Assembly: GCF_039523075.1 (NCBI RefSeq) | Contig: NZ_BAAAEP010000009.1 | Span: 27,408 to 91,407, forward strand | Direction of reading: 5' to 3' | Origin: Caenispirillum bisanense | GTDB lineage: Bacteria; Pseudomonadota; Alphaproteobacteria; Rhodospirillales; Rhodospirillaceae | Length of the DNA stretch: 64,000 nt | In this document: positions 61,595-64,000 of the stretch, piece by piece | Layout: each line of letters begins with the position of its first letter | How positions within the stretch are numbered: position 1 is the stretch's first letter | Notes under the pieces: model-generated | Told to the model about the DNA's origin: nothing | The model's database searches: none | What the model saw: only the letters and a program-made list of their open reading frames with translations | Position numbers and translations under genes: made by a program

Positions 61595-63607
61595 ATGAGC
61601 GAGAAGCCTGACACTCCCCCTGCCCCTGCCGCGCCGAAGCGCGACAAGCCGTGGCTTTTCCGAACCTATTCGGGGCATTCCTCGGCGGTGGAGAGCAACA
61701 AGCTCTATCGCAAGAATCTTTCGCGCGGTCAGACCGGCCTCTCCGTCGCCTTCGACCTGCCGACCCAGACCGGCTATGACTCCGACCATCCGCTGGCGCG
61801 CGGCGAGGTGGGCAAGGTGGGCGTGCCCGTCTGCCACATCGGCGACATGCAGACGCTGTTCGACGAGATCCCGCTCGGCAAGATGAACACGTCGATGACC
61901 ATCAACGCCCCGGCGCCGTGGCTGCTGTCGCTCTACATCGCCACCGCCGAGCGCCAGGGCGCCGAGCGCAAGAGCCTGCAGGGCACGACGCAGAACGACC
62001 TGGTGAAGGAATACCTGTCGCGCGGCACCTACATCTTCCCGCCGCAGCCGTCGCTGAAGCTGACCAACGACGTCATTGCCTTCACCTACCGCGAGGTTCC
62101 CAAGTGGAACCCGATGAACGTCTGCTCCTACCACCTGCAGGAAGCGGGCGCGACGCCGGAGCAGGAGCTGGCCTATGCCCTTGCCACCGCCCAGGCGGTA
62201 CTGGACACGGTGCGCGACTCGGGCCAGGTGCCGGCGGAGGACTTCCCCGAGGTGGTCGGCCGCATCAGCTTCTTCGTCAACGCCGGCATCCGCTTCGTGA
62301 CCGAGCTGTGCAAGATGCGCGCCTTCACGGAGCTGTGGGACGAGATCTGCCGCGAACGCTATGGCGTCGAGGACGAGAAGCACCGCCGCTTCCGCTATGG
62401 CGTGCAGGTCAACAGCCTGGGCCTGACCGAGCAGCAGCCGGAAAACAACGTCTACCGCATCCTGCTTGAGATGCTGGCCGTGACGCTCTCCAAGAACGCC
62501 CGTGCCCGCGCCGTGCAGCTGCCGGCCTGGAACGAGGCGCTCGGCCTGCCGCGGCCGTGGGACCAGCAGTGGTCGCTGCGCCTGCAGCAGATCGTCGCCT
62601 ACGAGACCGACCTGCTGGAATACGGCGACCTGTTCGACGGCTCCCCCGTCGTCACCGCCAAGGTGGAGGAACTGAAGGCCCAGGCGCGCGACGAACTGGC
62701 GCGCATCGACGCCATGGGCGGCGCCATCGCCGCCGTCGAGTCGAGCTACATGAAGCAGCGGCTGGTGGAATCGAACACCCGCCGCCTGAAGGCCATCGAG
62801 TCGGGGGCCATGACGGTGGTCGGCGTCAACGCCTTCACCGATGCCGAGCCGAGCCCGCTGACCACCGGCGACGGCTCCATCCTCACCGTCGATGAAAGCG
62901 TCGAGCGGGAGCAGATCGAGGCGCTGAAGGCCTGGCGCGCCAACCGCGACGGCAAGGCCGCCGAGGCCGCCATCGCCGACCTGACGGCGGCGGCCAAGGA
63001 AGGCCGCAACATCATGGAGCCCTCCATCGCCTGCGCTCATGCCGGCGTCACCACCGGCGAATGGGCGCAGGTGCTGCGCGAGGTCTATGGCGAATACCGG
63101 GCGCCGACCGGCGTCGGCCGCGCCGCCTCGGCCGCCTCGGAGTCGGGCATGGTGGAGGTGCGGGCGCATGTGGACGCCGTGTCCGACCGGCTTGGCCGCC
63201 GGGTGAAGATCCTGGTCGGCAAGCCGGGCCTCGACGGCCACTCCAACGGCGCCGAACAGGTGGCGGTGCGGGCCCGCGATGCCGGCATGGAAGTGGTCTA
63301 CGAAGGCATCCGCCTGACCCCGGCGCAGATCGTCAACGCGGCGCTGGAGGAAGGCGTGCACGTGGTCGGCCTGTCGATCCTGTCGGGCAGCCACGTGACG
63401 CTGGTGACCGACGTGATGGACCGCATGCGCGCCGCCGGCCTGGGCGACGTGCCGGTGGTGGTGGGCGGCATCATCCCGCCCGAGGACGAGCAGACCCTGA
63501 AGGCGGCGGGCGTGGCGCGCGTCTACACGCCGAAGGACTACGACCTGACCCGCATCATGGCCGACATCGTCGCCCTGGTGGACCAGGAAACCAAACGGGC
63601 GGCGTAA
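61595..63607 (+). CDS. ecm: Ethylmalonyl-CoA mutase (coenzyme B12-dependent)
   Basis: A 670-residue methylmalonyl-CoA-mutase-like enzyme converting (2R)-ethylmalonyl-CoA to methylsuccinyl-CoA. GGAGGA lies before the ATG. Substrate TIM-barrel 'GQTGLSVAFDLPTQTGYDSD', 'MNTSMTINAPAPWLLSLYIA', 'GTTQNDLVKEYLSRGTYIFP', 'FRYGVQVNSLGLTEQQPENN'. C-terminal B12 domain with the cobalt-ligand motif 'KPGLDGHSNGAEQVAV' (DxHxxG) and 'GLSILSGSHVTLVTDVMDRM'. Single-subunit form with both domains, length typical of Ecm/MeaA. Divergent from ccr. Confidence 0.95.
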   Translation: MSEKPDTPPAPAAPKRDKPWLFRTYSGHSSAVESNKLYRKNLSRGQTGLSVAFDLPTQTGYDSDHPLARGEVGKVGVPVCHIGDMQTLFDEIPLGKMNTSMTINAPAPWLLSLYIATAERQGAERKSLQGTTQNDLVKEYLSRGTYIFPPQPSLKLTNDVIAFTYREVPKWNPMNVCSYHLQEAGATPEQELAYALATAQAVLDTVRDSGQVPAEDFPEVVGRISFFVNAGIRFVTELCKMRAFTELWDEICRERYGVEDEKHRRFRYGVQVNSLGLTEQQPENNVYRILLEMLAVTLSKNARARAVQLPAWNEALGLPRPWDQQWSLRLQQIVAYETDLLEYGDLFDGSPVVTAKVEELKAQARDELARIDAMGGAIAAVESSYMKQRLVESNTRRLKAIESGAMTVVGVNAFTDAEPSPLTTGDGSILTVDESVEREQIEALKAWRANRDGKAAEAAIADLTAAAKEGRNIMEPSIACAHAGVTTGEWAQVLREVYGEYRAPTGVGRAASAASESGMVEVRAHVDAVSDRLGRRVKILVGKPGLDGHSNGAEQVAVRARDAGMEVVYEGIRLTPAQIVNAALEEGVHVVGLSILSGSHVTLVTDVMDRMRAAGLGDVPVVVGGIIPPEDEQTLKAAGVARVYTPKDYDLTRIMADIVALVDQETKRAA

Positions 63608-63630
63608 CGGCCGGCCTTGATTGGAGTGGT

Positions 63631-63671
63631 GACGCGGCGGGAGGGCGACGGCTCTCCCGCCGCGTCCTTTT
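63631..63671 (+). terminator. Rho-independent terminator of ecm
   Basis: GACGCGGCGGGAG (63631-63643) and CTCCCGCCGCGTC (63654-63666), a 13-bp perfect stem, then CTTTT. It begins 23 bases after the ecm stop. Confidence 0.88.
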
Positions 63672-63918
63672 CCAGGCGGCGGCGCCTTATGGCGTGGGGT
63701 TCATTTGCGGTGGGCCGCCCTCGTGGGGCGCCCCGGGCGACAGCGGCTGGACGGAGGCAACGGGCGCCTCTTGGGCTGAAGAAGGTTGGTGATCGGCGGA
63801 CACCGTGGAAAGAGCAGTAGCGCGCTTCCGATGAGGAGTCGCCGCAGTCCCACGCCGGCCTCCGCTGGTCCAGCCCCGCGCGAGGATTGAGCGGGTAGAG
63901 CCGAAGTGAGGGCAAGCC
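63672..63918. other. Non-coding stretch before the window end
   Basis: No convincing gene on either strand; open frames here are Arg/Pro-rich and have no family resemblance. The sequence does not look like the upstream part of the pqqB-like fragment that follows. Confidence 0.5.
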
Positions 63919-64000
63919 CTGGACACCCGCCGCCTCGCCGCCTTTGCGCCGCTGCGCATCGGCCGCAAGGTCTACATCCACATCAACAACACCAACCCGG
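63919..64000 (+). CDS. PqqB-like C-terminal fragment, both ends missing
   Basis: The frame from 63919 reads 'LDTRRLAAFAPLRIG' and then 'RKVYIHINNTNP' and runs off the window. 'RK(V/I)xIHINNTNP' is a hallmark near residue 245 of PqqB, the metallo-beta-lactamase-fold protein of PQQ biosynthesis. An in-frame TGA at 63907-63909 means the preceding ~240 codons of PqqB are absent and no normal start exists. It is either a severed gene or an assembly join. Identification rests on about 25 residues. Confidence 0.55.
   Translation, partial: MDTRRLAAFAPLRIGRKVYIHINNTNP

Overview
The window is very GC-rich, densely packed draft DNA from an alphaproteobacterium, most likely of the Rhodospirillales/Azospirillales type. 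This is inferred from four things: a near-complete set of ethylmalonyl-CoA (EMC) pathway genes, an sdhCDAB operon of alphaproteobacterial type, several large chemoreceptors, and small conserved proteins (DUF2293, a 'DESFPASDPPSW' protein) common in that group. It is a scaffold, not finished sequence: there is a 99-base run of N at 58101-58199, and at least one, probably two, places where unrelated gene fragments are butted together.

Layout. 1-3.3 kb: an ATP-grasp/alpha-E fusion (5' end outside the window) coupled to a transglutaminase. 3.6-6.1 kb: cheW and a Cache chemoreceptor. 6.2-9.8 kb: TPR protein, bamB, der. 9.8-11.5 kb: a tandem repeat, then glpK. 11.5-14.9 kb: a DUF2087 protein, a KefB-type antiporter and a tandem UspA protein. 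15-16.7 kb: two convergent lysine-rich proteins of unknown family. 16.9-18.5 kb: guaA. 18.6-22.6 kb: an iron-type cell-surface signalling set (ECF sigma factor, FecR, TonB receptor with STN domain). 22.7-23.9 kb: a visibly lower-GC DUF488 cassette whose second gene is frameshifted. 24-26.8 kb: GrlR-like protein, SDR, purF.

26.9-31.5 kb: the last codons of cvpA abut, through a G10C8 palindrome, a decapitated DUF4159 membrane protein and its amidotransferase-like partner. 31.5-34.5 kb: a small acidic protein and a dCache-PAS chemoreceptor. 34.5-40.4 kb: sdhCDAB, mesaconyl-CoA hydratase, malyl-CoA lyase/thioesterase. 40.7-44.4 kb: pdxY, a globin-coupled diguanylate cyclase, a response regulator, a LysE exporter. 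44.5-46.6 kb: a VOC protein, an Asd-like protein without the catalytic Cys, a SleB-type hydrolase. 46.9-48.3 kb: lrgA-lrgB-DUF2293. 48.3-53.5 kb: acetoacetyl-CoA synthetase, a lipoprotein, a peroxiredoxin, a ScsB/DsbD-type reductase. 53.7-57.7 kb: YqgE, arsR-arsP, an AbrB-type membrane protein, NAD kinase. 57.9-63.6 kb: a tandem repeat with the gap, then mcd, ccr and ecm. The window ends with an orphan piece resembling the 3' part of pqqB.

The central metabolic theme is C2 assimilation. Acetoacetyl-CoA synthetase feeds acetoacetyl-CoA. Ccr, Ecm, Mcd, mesaconyl-CoA hydratase and a malyl-CoA lyase/thioesterase (five EMC steps, in two blocks about 18 kb apart) replace the glyoxylate shunt, and succinate dehydrogenase lies beside one block. 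The other coherent modules are taste (two chemoreceptors and cheW), iron or heme uptake, envelope biogenesis (bamB, lrgAB, SleB), and redox/metal defence (ScsB, peroxiredoxin, arsR-arsP). No tRNA, rRNA, CRISPR array, insertion sequence or replication origin was recognised.
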